This document shows, one piece after another, positions 7,276-14,560 of a DNA stretch of 25,802 bases. Numbering within the stretch: the stretch's first letter is position 1; every line of letters begins with the position of its first letter. The notes beneath the pieces were generated by a model, which was given only the letters and a program-made list of their open reading frames with translations, was not told the origin of the DNA and made no database searches. This stretch comes from UBA4416 sp031539425 (GTDB lineage: Bacteria > Bacteroidota > Bacteroidia > B-17B0 > Aurantibacillaceae). The stretch is taken from the NCBI GenBank assembly GCA_031539425.1, contig JAVKLI010000096.1:1-25802 (forward strand). The letters are read 5' to 3'. Position numbers and translations under genes: made by a program.

Positions 7276-7674
7276 TTATGAAATGTAACATAAAACTTCT
7301 CCACCTACATTAAGCTTTTTAGCTTCTTTATCGGTAATTACACCTTTTGATGTAGATATAATAGCTATTCCTAAGCCATTTAAAACCCTTGGCATATCCT
7401 CTACTCCAACATATTGGCGTAAACCTGGACTAGATACTCTATCTAAGGTTCTGATGGCGTTTAATTTGGTTGTTGTATTATATTTTAGTGCTATTATAAT
7501 AGTTTCGTGTTTTTTTTCGTTGATTTCAAATTTATAATTTAAAATATACCCTTTTTCAAATAGAATACGAGTGATGTCTTTTTTTAAATTTGAAGCTGCA
7601 ATTTCTACTGTTTTGTGTTTTGCCCCTATGGCGTTTCTTAATCTTGTAAGGTAATCTGCTATTGAATCTGTCAT
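7276..7674 (-). CDS. rpsH: 30S ribosomal protein S8
   Basis: uS8 binds the central domain of 16S rRNA early in 30S assembly. In E. coli it also represses the spc operon by binding its own mRNA. The N-terminal DSIADYLTRLRNA motif and the C-terminal signature STSKGVITDKEAKKLNVGGE are clear. Length is 132 residues. It follows rpsN after a 62-base gap, one of the widest in the cluster, in which I see no promoter box. Confidence 0.97.
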   Translation of the reverse strand: MTDSIADYLTRLRNAIGAKHKTVEIAASNLKKDITRILFEKGYILNYKFEINEKKHETIIIALKYNTTTKLNAIRTLDRVSSPGLRQYVGVEDMPRVLNGLGIAIISTSKGVITDKEAKKLNVGGEVLCYIS

Positions 7675-7736
7675 TTTTTTTTGTTTAATATGTTATTCCA
7701 ATCTAATAGAATAATTATAGTTAATATTTATTTTAA

Positions 7737-8006
7737 TTAAAAACTTGATTTAGTTACTCCTGGTATCAAGCCAAATAAGGCCATTTCTCTAAATGTAACA
7801 CGGCTAATACCAAAGTCTCTCATATAGCCTCTTGGTCTTCCAGTTAATTTACATCGGTTACGCATTCTTACTTTACACGAATTTTTTGGTAATTTTTGTA
7901 AAGCTGTGTAATCGCCATTTTTTTTAAGTTCTGCTCTTTTTTCGCTGTATAGGTCTACTAATTTTTTACGTTTAGTATCCCTTGCAATCATTGATTCTTT
8001 TGCCAT
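7737..8006 (-). CDS. rpsN: 30S ribosomal protein S14, zinc-free form
   Basis: uS14 lies in the 30S head near the A site and is needed for late assembly. This is the 89-residue form. It keeps Cys44 and Cys52 but lacks the second Cys pair of the zinc-binding form, so it should not bind zinc. The signature RPRGYMRDFGISRVTFRE is at residues 57-74. It lies between rplE and rpsH, the usual place. Confidence 0.96.
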   Translation of the reverse strand: MAKESMIARDTKRKKLVDLYSEKRAELKKNGDYTALQKLPKNSCKVRMRNRCKLTGRPRGYMRDFGISRVTFREMALFGLIPGVTKSSF

Positions 8007-8024
8007 ATCTTAATGTTTTCTTTA

Positions 8025-8579
8025 TTATTTTTTTCTAAATGGAATACCAAATTCTGTTAGTAATTCTTTTGCTTCTTCATCGTTTTTAGTAGATGTTACA
8101 AAGGTAATATCCATACCTTGTATTTTGCTTACTTTATCTATGTCGATTTCTGGAAAAATAATTTGCTCGGTAATTCCTAAAGTATAGTTGCCTTGACCAT
8201 CAAATCCTTTTTCGCTTACGCCTTTAAAATCTCTTATACGAGGCAAAGAGGATGCTATTAAACGGTCTAAAAAATCAAACATTTTTTCGCCTCTTAGAGT
8301 AACTCTAACACCAATTGCTACGCCTTTTCTTAATTTAAAATTAGAAATATCTTTTGTGGAATAAGTAGCTACTGCCTTTTGTCCAGTAATTGTGGTCATT
8401 TCCTTTATAGCAGATTCTATTAATTTTTTATCTGATACAGCTTCGCCAATACCTTGGTTAATGCATATTTTTTGAAGCTTAGGTACTTGCATATTTGAAG
8501 TAAATTTGAAATGCTTCATTAATTTACCTGCAATCTCTTCTTTGTACTTGAGTTTTAATCTCGGATTATAAGTTGACAT
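8025..8579 (-). CDS. rplE: 50S ribosomal protein L5
   Basis: uL5 binds 5S rRNA with L18 and L25 and forms a bridge to the 30S head near P-site tRNA. The motif LQKICINQGIGEA in the N-terminal third and the RIRDFKG stretch, followed by the NYTLGITEQIIFPEI segment, are diagnostic. Length is 184 residues. It begins only 4 bases after rplX ends, suggesting coupled translation. Confidence 0.97.
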   Translation of the reverse strand: MSTYNPRLKLKYKEEIAGKLMKHFKFTSNMQVPKLQKICINQGIGEAVSDKKLIESAIKEMTTITGQKAVATYSTKDISNFKLRKGVAIGVRVTLRGEKMFDFLDRLIASSLPRIRDFKGVSEKGFDGQGNYTLGITEQIIFPEIDIDKVSKIQGMDITFVTSTKNDEEAKELLTEFGIPFRKK

Positions 8580-8583
8580 ATTT

Positions 8584-8904
8584 TTAAATTACTGCTTTAG
8601 TTTTTTTTGATACTCTTTCAAGTTTGTTTGTTGTTGTATTTAATACTCGGGCTGTTCTTACGGTTTTACCACCTTCAAGTAGCATTACGTTTGATAAATG
8701 AATAGTGCCTTCAGTTTTGATAATACCACCATCTGCATTTTTGGCACTTGGTTTAGTGTGTTTACTTATCATGTTAACGCCCTCAATCACTACTCTTAAT
8801 TTTACAGTGTCTATTGATTGTATAACGCCTTCTTGCCCTTTAGATACGCCAGTAATAACACGTACTTTATCACCTTTTTTTAATTTTATTTTATATGCTT
8901 TCAT
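8584..8904 (-). CDS. rplX: 50S ribosomal protein L24
   Basis: uL24 starts 50S assembly by binding the 5' end region of 23S rRNA and lies near the tunnel exit. A KOW motif (KKGDKVRVITGVSKGQEGVI) covers about residues 9-28, and KHTKPS plus the GGIIKTEGTIHLSNVML segment follow. Length is 106 residues. It is the second gene of the spc-type segment, after rplN. Confidence 0.97.
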   Translation of the reverse strand: MKAYKIKLKKGDKVRVITGVSKGQEGVIQSIDTVKLRVVIEGVNMISKHTKPSAKNADGGIIKTEGTIHLSNVMLLEGGKTVRTARVLNTTTNKLERVSKKTKAVI

Positions 8905-8921
8905 ATGCTATTCTCTTAATT

Positions 8922-9290
8922 TTATAGTACTTCTGGGGCTAATGAAATGATTTTCATAAACTGCTTTTCTCTTAGCTCTCTAGCTACTGGACCAAAAATA
9001 CGAGTACCTTTTATTTCATCTCCTTGGTTAAGTAATACACAAGCATTGTCATCAAAACGTATATATGATCCGTCTGGACGGCTTGTTTCTTTTTTAACCC
9101 TTACTATTACTGCTTTGTGTACGGTTCCTTTTTTTACGTTACCAGATGGTAATGCGTGTTTAACTGTTACAACTATTTTATCGCCAATAGATGCGTAGCG
9201 CTTTCTTGTTCCGCCTAATACTCTAATTACTAAAACTTCTTTTGCCCCGCTATTATCTGCTACAGTAAGTCTTGATTCGTTTTGTACCAT
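8922..9290 (-). CDS. rplN: 50S ribosomal protein L14
   Basis: uL14 lies at the subunit interface, where it forms bridges with 16S rRNA and is the docking site for the silencing factor RsfS. The family signature is seen from the N-terminal VADNSGAKEV through the GTVHKAVIVRVKKE stretch to FDDNACVLLN. Length is 122 residues, exactly typical. It opens the spc-type gene order directly after rpsQ. Confidence 0.98.
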   Translation of the reverse strand: MVQNESRLTVADNSGAKEVLVIRVLGGTRKRYASIGDKIVVTVKHALPSGNVKKGTVHKAVIVRVKKETSRPDGSYIRFDDNACVLLNQGDEIKGTRIFGPVARELREKQFMKIISLAPEVL

Positions 9291-9310
9291 TGTTTATGAG
9301 TTCTAAAAAA

Positions 9311-9571
9311 TTATTTTACTTTTACCATTACTTCTACTAATCTCCATCTCTTTGTTTTGCTCAAAGGGCGGGTTTCAGATATTTTTACTGTATCGCCTAT
9401 ACTGCATTCGTTTTTTTCATCGTGCGCCACAAAGGTAGATGTTTTGTTAACGAATTTACCATATTTAGGGTGCTTTACTTTACGCATTACAGCTACTACT
9501 ATGGATTTTTCCATTTTGTTGCTTTTAACAATGCCAATTTTTTCTTTTCTTAAATTACGTATAATTTCCAT
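9311..9571 (-). CDS. rpsQ: 30S ribosomal protein S17
   Basis: uS17 is a primary 16S rRNA-binding protein of the 30S body with an OB-fold. The sequence shows GIVKSNKMEKSIVV near the start and the signature GDTVKISETRPLSKTKRW towards the end. Length is 86 residues. It starts 4 bases after the rpmC stop codon. Confidence 0.97.
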   Translation of the reverse strand: MEIIRNLRKEKIGIVKSNKMEKSIVVAVMRKVKHPKYGKFVNKTSTFVAHDEKNECSIGDTVKISETRPLSKTKRWRLVEVMVKVK

Positions 9572-9575
9572 ATAG

Positions 9576-9770
9576 TTAAGCTGTTGCGTTTCTTTTTGTT
9601 AATTCTGTAGATAGTCTAGCAATTTCTCTTCTTGTATATCTTATTTTTAAAGGATTTTCAATGGGAGAAATGATGTGTTTTAAATTCATTTTTTGCAATC
9701 TGCTTTTTTCTTCTGCTATTTTTGCAATTAATTCTTCTTTTGCTAAACTTGAATAATTTGTCTTTTTCAT
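9576..9770 (-). CDS. rpmC: 50S ribosomal protein L29
   Basis: uL29 is a small two-helix protein at the tunnel exit, next to L23, close to where the signal recognition particle and trigger factor dock. The 64-residue sequence shows the helical pair and the family motif NPLKIRYTRREIARLSTEL. It lies between rplP and rpsQ, the conserved slot, which supports the call for such a short protein. Confidence 0.95.
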   Translation of the reverse strand: MKKTNYSSLAKEELIAKIAEEKSRLQKMNLKHIISPIENPLKIRYTRREIARLSTELTKRNATA

Positions 9771-9782
9771 ATATTAATAAGT

Positions 9783-10217
9783 TTATTTAGTTTCAACTGT
9801 TTCTACAAAATCTCTACGAAGTATAAATTTTGTAGTTATTGGTAATTTTTGAGCAGCTAATCTTAACGCTTCTTTTGCTACTTCTAACGGAACACCTTCC
9901 GCTTCAATAAGCATACGTCCTTTTTTTACTGGTGCCACCCAATATTCTGGCGCTCCTTTACCTTTCCCCATACGTACCTCTGCTGGTTTTTTGGTTATTG
10001 GTTTATCTGGAAAAATACGTATCCACACTTGTCCTTCTCTTTTCATAAAACGCGTAATAGCTACACGGGCTGCTTCAATTTGACGTGAAGTAACCCAGCA
10101 CTCATCTAGTGCTTTGATACCAAATGAACCAAAGGCTAACTGATCGCCACGTTTAGCGATGCCTCTAATTTTCATTTTGTGCATTTTTCTATATTTCGAA
10201 CGTTTTGGCTGTAACAT
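9783..10217 (-). CDS. rplP: 50S ribosomal protein L16
   Basis: uL16 lies between the peptidyl transferase centre and the A-site tRNA elbow and is added late in 50S assembly. It begins MLQPKRSKYRKMHK and contains VRMGKGKGAPEYWVA at residues 81-95. Arg82 corresponds to the arginine that is hydroxylated in E. coli. Length is 144 residues. It lies 20 bases after rpsC. Confidence 0.97.
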   Translation of the reverse strand: MLQPKRSKYRKMHKMKIRGIAKRGDQLAFGSFGIKALDECWVTSRQIEAARVAITRFMKREGQVWIRIFPDKPITKKPAEVRMGKGKGAPEYWVAPVKKGRMLIEAEGVPLEVAKEALRLAAQKLPITTKFILRRDFVETVETK

Positions 10218-10237
10218 ATGTTCTTATCTTAAATTTT

Positions 10238-10975
10238 TTAATAATTACTTCTTTTTTCTCTTTTACCTTTTGGAGCTTGTTTAGAATCTGCTGCTGGAGA
10301 AGGTAGTTTTTTTTCTCTTTCAGACATAAAATTTGGCGTTAAATTTCTTCTATCATAAATTTCACCTTTACAAATCCAAACCTTTACGCCTATTCTTCCA
10401 AATGTAGTATGGGCTTCTGCCACTGCATAGTCTATATCTGAACGTAATGTTTGCAATGGCGTTCTTCCTTCTTTATATCCTTCAGAACGTGCCATTTCCG
10501 CACCACCTAATCTACCTGACACTAAAACTTTAATCCCTTCAGCCCCCATTCTCATCGTAGACGCAATAGACATTTTTGCTGCTCTACGGAAAGAAATTCT
10601 CCCTTCTATTTGATTTGCTATACCTTGGGAAACAAGGCGTGCATCTAACTCTGGACGTTTAATTTCAAATATATTTATTTGAACTTCTTTTTTAGAAACT
10701 TTCTTTAATTCTTCTTTTAATTTATCAACCTCTTTACCTCCTTTACCAATAATAATTCCCGGACGAGCGGTATTTATAGTAACTGTTACTAGTTTTAATG
10801 TTCTTTCAATTATTATTTTAGAAACACTCCCTTTTGGTAAACGAGCAATTAGATACTCGCGAATGGTATAGTCTTCAACTATTTTTTCAGAATAGTTTCT
10901 TCCTCCAAACCAGTTTGAATCCCAGCCTTTAATTACTCCTACTCTAAGTCCTATTGGATTTGCTTTTTGTCCCAT
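10238..10975 (-). CDS. rpsC: 30S ribosomal protein S3
   Basis: uS3 lies at the mRNA entry channel and has helicase-related function with S4 and S5. A type II KH domain is marked by GIIIGKGG at residues 73-80. The C-terminal domain carries the RAAKMSI and GRLGGAEMARSE motifs. At 245 residues it is slightly longer than E. coli S3 (233), because of a basic, disordered-looking C-terminal tail. The start MGQKANPIGLRVG is standard. Confidence 0.97.
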   Translation of the reverse strand: MGQKANPIGLRVGVIKGWDSNWFGGRNYSEKIVEDYTIREYLIARLPKGSVSKIIIERTLKLVTVTINTARPGIIIGKGGKEVDKLKEELKKVSKKEVQINIFEIKRPELDARLVSQGIANQIEGRISFRRAAKMSIASTMRMGAEGIKVLVSGRLGGAEMARSEGYKEGRTPLQTLRSDIDYAVAEAHTTFGRIGVKVWICKGEIYDRRNLTPNFMSEREKKLPSPAADSKQAPKGKREKRSNY

Positions 10976-10987
10976 TTGTTTAAAAAT

Positions 10988-11425
10988 TTATGCTTCTGCT
11001 TTAGTTACTTTTGTTGTTTTTTCTTCTTTAACGACTTGAATTTCGCTTACTTGAAGAGTTACATGGTTAGAACGTTTTCTTATTCTATATCCTCTTCCTT
11101 GTGGTGCTGTTCTTAATCTTTTTGCCATTAATGCGCTATCTACCATTACTGATGAAACGTAAAGTTTATTTTCGTCAGCGGTATTACCTGTTTTTTCTTG
11201 GTAATTGGTAATAGCAGATTTTAATAATTTTTCTAATCTTCCAGATGCTTCTCTAGTGTTAAACTTTAAAATGTTTAATGCTTTGTATGCTTCAACCCCT
11301 CTAATTAAATCGGCTACCTGACGCATTTTACGCGGAGATGTAGGACAATTACTTAGTTTAGCAAAATAGGTTGATTTATTTGCTACTTTTCGAGCATCTG
11401 CAGCTATTTTTTTTCTCTTTCCCAT
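10988..11425 (-). CDS. rplV: 50S ribosomal protein L22
   Basis: uL22 lines the peptide exit tunnel with a long beta hairpin. Changes in that loop give macrolide resistance in other bacteria. The family core runs from SPRKMRQVADLIRG through the RLRTAPQGRGYRIRKRSNHVT loop region, and the loop looks normal. Extensions of about 20 residues at the N-terminus and a Lys/Glu-rich tail bring it to 145 residues. It lies between rpsS and rpsC. Confidence 0.97.
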   Translation of the reverse strand: MGKRKKIAADARKVANKSTYFAKLSNCPTSPRKMRQVADLIRGVEAYKALNILKFNTREASGRLEKLLKSAITNYQEKTGNTADENKLYVSSVMVDSALMAKRLRTAPQGRGYRIRKRSNHVTLQVSEIQVVKEEKTTKVTKAEA

Positions 11426-11452
11426 ATTCAGTGTGTTATATTAAAATAGCTA

Positions 11453-11722
11453 TTATTTTTTATTATTACCTGAGTGACCTTTAAATGTGCGTGTTGCAGC
11501 AAATTCACCTAATTTGTGGCCTACCATGTTTTCTGAAATATAAACAGGTATAAATTTGTTTCCATTATGAACAGCAAATGTATGCCCTACCATTTCAGGG
11601 TAAATAACTGAGCGGCGAGCCCATGTTTTGTGTACTGTTTTTTTATTATTCGCATTCATTTGAGTAACCTTTTTTTCAAGGTTATGGTCTATAAATGGTC
11701 CTTTTTTTAGTGAACGTGCCAT
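11453..11722 (-). CDS. rpsS: 30S ribosomal protein S19
   Basis: uS19 is in the 30S head beside S13 and contacts intersubunit bridge regions. It begins MARSLKKGPFIDHNL and carries the signature GHKLGEFAATRTFKGH in its C-terminal part. Length is 89 residues. It follows rplB after a 51-base gap that holds no visible promoter box. Confidence 0.97.
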   Translation of the reverse strand: MARSLKKGPFIDHNLEKKVTQMNANNKKTVHKTWARRSVIYPEMVGHTFAVHNGNKFIPVYISENMVGHKLGEFAATRTFKGHSGNNKK

Positions 11723-11773
11723 ATTTTAAATTTGTTTTGAATGGTTTTTAAACCACCATTAAACTTTTATTAA

Positions 11774-12595
11774 TTATTTTCTTCTTTTTATAATGTGGAT
11801 ATTTGACGATTTTGCTTTATATCTTGTTTTAAAGCCTTTAGCTGGTAAGCCTTTTCTTGATCTTGGCTGCCCTCCTGAAGCCCTACCTTCACCTCCACCC
11901 ATTGGATGATCTACTGGGTTCATAGCTACGGCTCTAGTACGAGGTCTACGACCTAACCATCTGCTTCGACCCGCTTTACCTGATATTTCTAAGTTATGGT
12001 CTGGATTAGAAATTTCTCCAATAGTTGCTTTGCAAGTAATTAAAATCATTCTTACTTCGCCTGAAGGCATACGTAAAATAGCGTATTTACCATCTCTTGC
12101 TGTTAATTGAGCATAAGTACCAGCACTGCGAGCCATGGCACCGCCTTGACCTGGTCTTAATTCAATATTATGAATATTTGTTCCTAATGGAATATCTGAT
12201 AGTAAAAGCGTATTTCCAATTTCAGGAGTTGCTTTTGAACCAGACATAACGGTTTGCGCAACTTTTAAGCCTTGAGGGGCTAATATATAACGTTTTTCAC
12301 CGTCTTTATATACTATAAGAGCAATTCTGCAAGTTCTTCCTGGGTCATACTCAATAGAAGCAACTGTGCCGGCAATATTATCTTTATTTCTTTTAAAATC
12401 AATAATTCTGTATTGTTTTTTATGACCACCGCCAATATTTCTAATGGTCATTTTACCTGTATTATCTCTACCGCCGCTACTTTTTGTAGATGTGATAAGT
12501 GATTTTTCAGGAATGTTGGTTGTAATGTCTGAATTATCAGTTGCTATTTTAAAGCGTTGACTTGGAGTTAGTGGTCTAAATTTCTTTAATGACAT
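11774..12595 (-). CDS. rplB: 50S ribosomal protein L2
   Basis: uL2 is a primary 23S rRNA binder needed for subunit association and for the peptidyl transferase centre. The C-terminal signature MNPVDHPMGGGEGR is at residues 225-238, and His230 corresponds to the conserved histidine near the catalytic centre. The RNA-binding domain carries the GRDNTGKMTIRNIGGGHKK stretch. Length is 273 residues, as usual. Confidence 0.98.
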   Translation of the reverse strand: MSLKKFRPLTPSQRFKIATDNSDITTNIPEKSLITSTKSSGGRDNTGKMTIRNIGGGHKKQYRIIDFKRNKDNIAGTVASIEYDPGRTCRIALIVYKDGEKRYILAPQGLKVAQTVMSGSKATPEIGNTLLLSDIPLGTNIHNIELRPGQGGAMARSAGTYAQLTARDGKYAILRMPSGEVRMILITCKATIGEISNPDHNLEISGKAGRSRWLGRRPRTRAVAMNPVDHPMGGGEGRASGGQPRSRKGLPAKGFKTRYKAKSSNIHIIKRRK

Positions 12596-12610
12596 GGTAT
12601 TATATACAAA

Positions 12611-12904
12611 TTAATCGTTAGTAGAATAGATATCAATTACTTCGCTATTTTTTAGCGTAACAAAAGCTTTTTTAGTACGGTTAACACGGCCAACGGCTAA
12701 GCCTCTTGTAGTGTTTCTTGTTTTAACTTTACCTACGTATTGTTGTGTGTTTACTGAATCTACCTTAACTCCGTACATTTTTTCTACGGCTTGTTTAATT
12801 TGTATTTTATTGGCGGATTTTTCAACCACAAAACCATAAGTGTTTAGCTTCTCTGCCATAGAAGTAACTTTTTCGGTAATGATGGGTTTAATTATGATGT
12901 TCAT
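12611..12904 (-). CDS. rplW: 50S ribosomal protein L23
   Basis: uL23 sits at the tunnel exit and is the docking site for trigger factor and the signal recognition particle. The 97-residue protein has IIKPIITEKVT at the start and the KIQIKQAVEKMYGVKVDSVNT core. It begins 1 base after rplD ends, suggesting translational coupling. Confidence 0.96.
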   Translation of the reverse strand: MNIIIKPIITEKVTSMAEKLNTYGFVVEKSANKIQIKQAVEKMYGVKVDSVNTQQYVGKVKTRNTTRGLAVGRVNRTKKAFVTLKNSEVIDIYSTND

Positions 12905-12905
12905 C

Positions 12906-13535
12906 TTATTGAGTTAATATTGTTTCTAATACTCGAACTGCAGTTTCTGTTAATATAATTGATTGTGCATTTACAATATCGTAGGTGTTTAAATCTGAAG
13001 CTTTTACAACTTTTGAATTTTGTAAATTTCTAGCCGACAAATATATGTTTTTATTTGTATCACCAATCACTAAAAGTGTTTTTTTATTGTCTAATTTTAA
13101 GTTTTTTATTAAATCGATAAAACTTTTTGTTTTTGGTGTTTCAAATGAAAATTCTTCTAATACAGTAATTGCATTTTCTTTTGCTTTATAAGTTAAAGCT
13201 GATACTCTAGCTAATACTTTAACTTTTTTATTTAATTTAAAATCATAGTCTCTCGGTCTTGGCCCAAAAGCACGTCCACCACCAATAAATAAAGGTGATT
13301 TCATAGAACCAGCTCTTGCGCCACCTGTACCTTTTTGACGCTTTAGTTTTTTGGTAGTTCTCGCAATCTCTGCTCTTTCTTTAGATTTATGAGTCCCTTG
13401 TCTTTGACTAGCTAAATGATGTTTTACATCTAAATAAATGCTATGATCATTTGGTTCTATAGAAAATACAGCGTCGCTAAGGTTTGCTTGTTTAGCTGTT
13501 TTTTTTCCACTTATGTTAAATATATCTATTTGCAT
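12906..13535 (-). CDS. rplD: 50S ribosomal protein L4
   Basis: uL4 reaches into the exit tunnel with a long loop. In E. coli it also controls its own operon by attenuation. The loop is visible as TKKLKRQKGTGGARAGSMKS, followed by GGGRAFGPRPRDY. I start it at Met7 of the longest frame (position 13535), because MQIDIFNISGKK matches the usual L4 start. That choice leaves a 7-base gap to rplC. The longer frame, from 13553, would overlap rplC by 11 bases and add the unsupported residues MKNSSH. With this start the length is 209 residues. Confidence 0.94.
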   Translation of the reverse strand: MQIDIFNISGKKTAKQANLSDAVFSIEPNDHSIYLDVKHHLASQRQGTHKSKERAEIARTTKKLKRQKGTGGARAGSMKSPLFIGGGRAFGPRPRDYDFKLNKKVKVLARVSALTYKAKENAITVLEEFSFETPKTKSFIDLIKNLKLDNKKTLLVIGDTNKNIYLSARNLQNSKVVKASDLNTYDIVNAQSIILTETAVRVLETILTQ

Positions 13536-13542
13536 ATGGCTA

Positions 13543-14160
13543 CTATTTTTCAATTATTACGTAAGATCCTTTTGGCCCTGGAATAGAACCTTTAATTAAT
13601 AGAAGATTTTTTTCAGGCATCATTTTTACTAATACCAAATTTTGTATCTTTTTTCTGTTTCCTCCTGTTCTTCCTGCCATTCGCATTCCTTTAAATACTC
13701 TAGATGGGTCAGATGATGCGCCTAATGAACCTGGTGCTCTTTGTCTATCGTGCTGACCATGAGTAGCCCCTCCTACTCCGCTAAATCCATGTCTTTTTAC
13801 AACACCTTGAAAGCCTTTACCTTTTGAGGTACCAACTACATCTACAAAATCACCTTCTACAAAAATGTCTATAGTTACTGTGTCTCCTACATTTTTTGCT
13901 GCTTCAAATGTTCTAAATTCAACTATTTTACGCTTTGGGGTTGTTTTTGCAGCTTCAAAATGACCTTTCATAGCTGATGAGGTATGTTTTTCCTTCTTTT
14001 CTTCAAAAGCTAACTGAAGAGATGTATACCCATCTTTTTCATTGGTTTTTACTTGTGTAACCACACAAGGACCTGCTTCTACTACTGTGCATGGTATGTA
14101 TTTACCAGAGGCATCAAAAAAGCTAGTCATTCCGATTTTTTTACCAATTATTCCTGACAT
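13543..14160 (-). CDS. rplC: 50S ribosomal protein L3
   Basis: uL3 is one of the first proteins to bind 23S rRNA, and its long loop reaches the peptidyl transferase centre. The start MSGIIGKKIGMTSFF is standard. The loop region HGFSGVGGATHGQHDRQRAP includes the glutamine that is methylated in E. coli L3. Length is 205 residues. It is the second gene of the S10-type segment, after rpsJ. Confidence 0.97.
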   Translation of the reverse strand: MSGIIGKKIGMTSFFDASGKYIPCTVVEAGPCVVTQVKTNEKDGYTSLQLAFEEKKEKHTSSAMKGHFEAAKTTPKRKIVEFRTFEAAKNVGDTVTIDIFVEGDFVDVVGTSKGKGFQGVVKRHGFSGVGGATHGQHDRQRAPGSLGASSDPSRVFKGMRMAGRTGGNRKKIQNLVLVKMMPEKNLLLIKGSIPGPKGSYVIIEK

Positions 14161-14210
14161 ATTATTTTTTATTATTTATTCTCTTATTTAATTTTTTATT
14201 TACAAACTAC

Positions 14211-14519
14211 CTAAACTTTAATTTCTACTTCTACACCACTAGGTAACTCTAATTTCATTAATGCTTCAACAGTTTTAGATGATGAACTATAAATATCTAA
14301 TAAACGTTTGTAATCACACACTTGGAATTGTTCTCTTGCTTTTTTGTTTACGTGTGGAGATCGTAATACGGTAAAAATTCTTTTGTTTGTAGGTAATGGA
14401 ATTGGTCCATTTACTACAGCTCCTGTCATCTTAACGGTTTTTACAATTTTTTCAGCAGATTTATCTACTAAATTATAATCGTAAGATTTTAATTTGATTC
14501 TAATTCGTTGTTGAGTCAT
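14211..14519 (-). CDS. rpsJ: 30S ribosomal protein S10
   Basis: uS10 lies in the 30S head and, as NusE, also links RNA polymerase antitermination to the ribosome. The 102-residue sequence has IRIKLKSYDYNLVDKSAEKI at the start and RSPHVNKKAREQF in the middle, both diagnostic. It directly follows fusA (41 bases). There is no tuf gene between them, so the str and S10 segments are fused. Confidence 0.97.
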   Translation of the reverse strand: MTQQRIRIKLKSYDYNLVDKSAEKIVKTVKMTGAVVNGPIPLPTNKRIFTVLRSPHVNKKAREQFQVCDYKRLLDIYSSSSKTVEALMKLELPSGVEVEIKV

Positions 14520-14560
14520 ATAAAGAACGGGTTATATTGGGTGTGAAATTTTAGATATTA

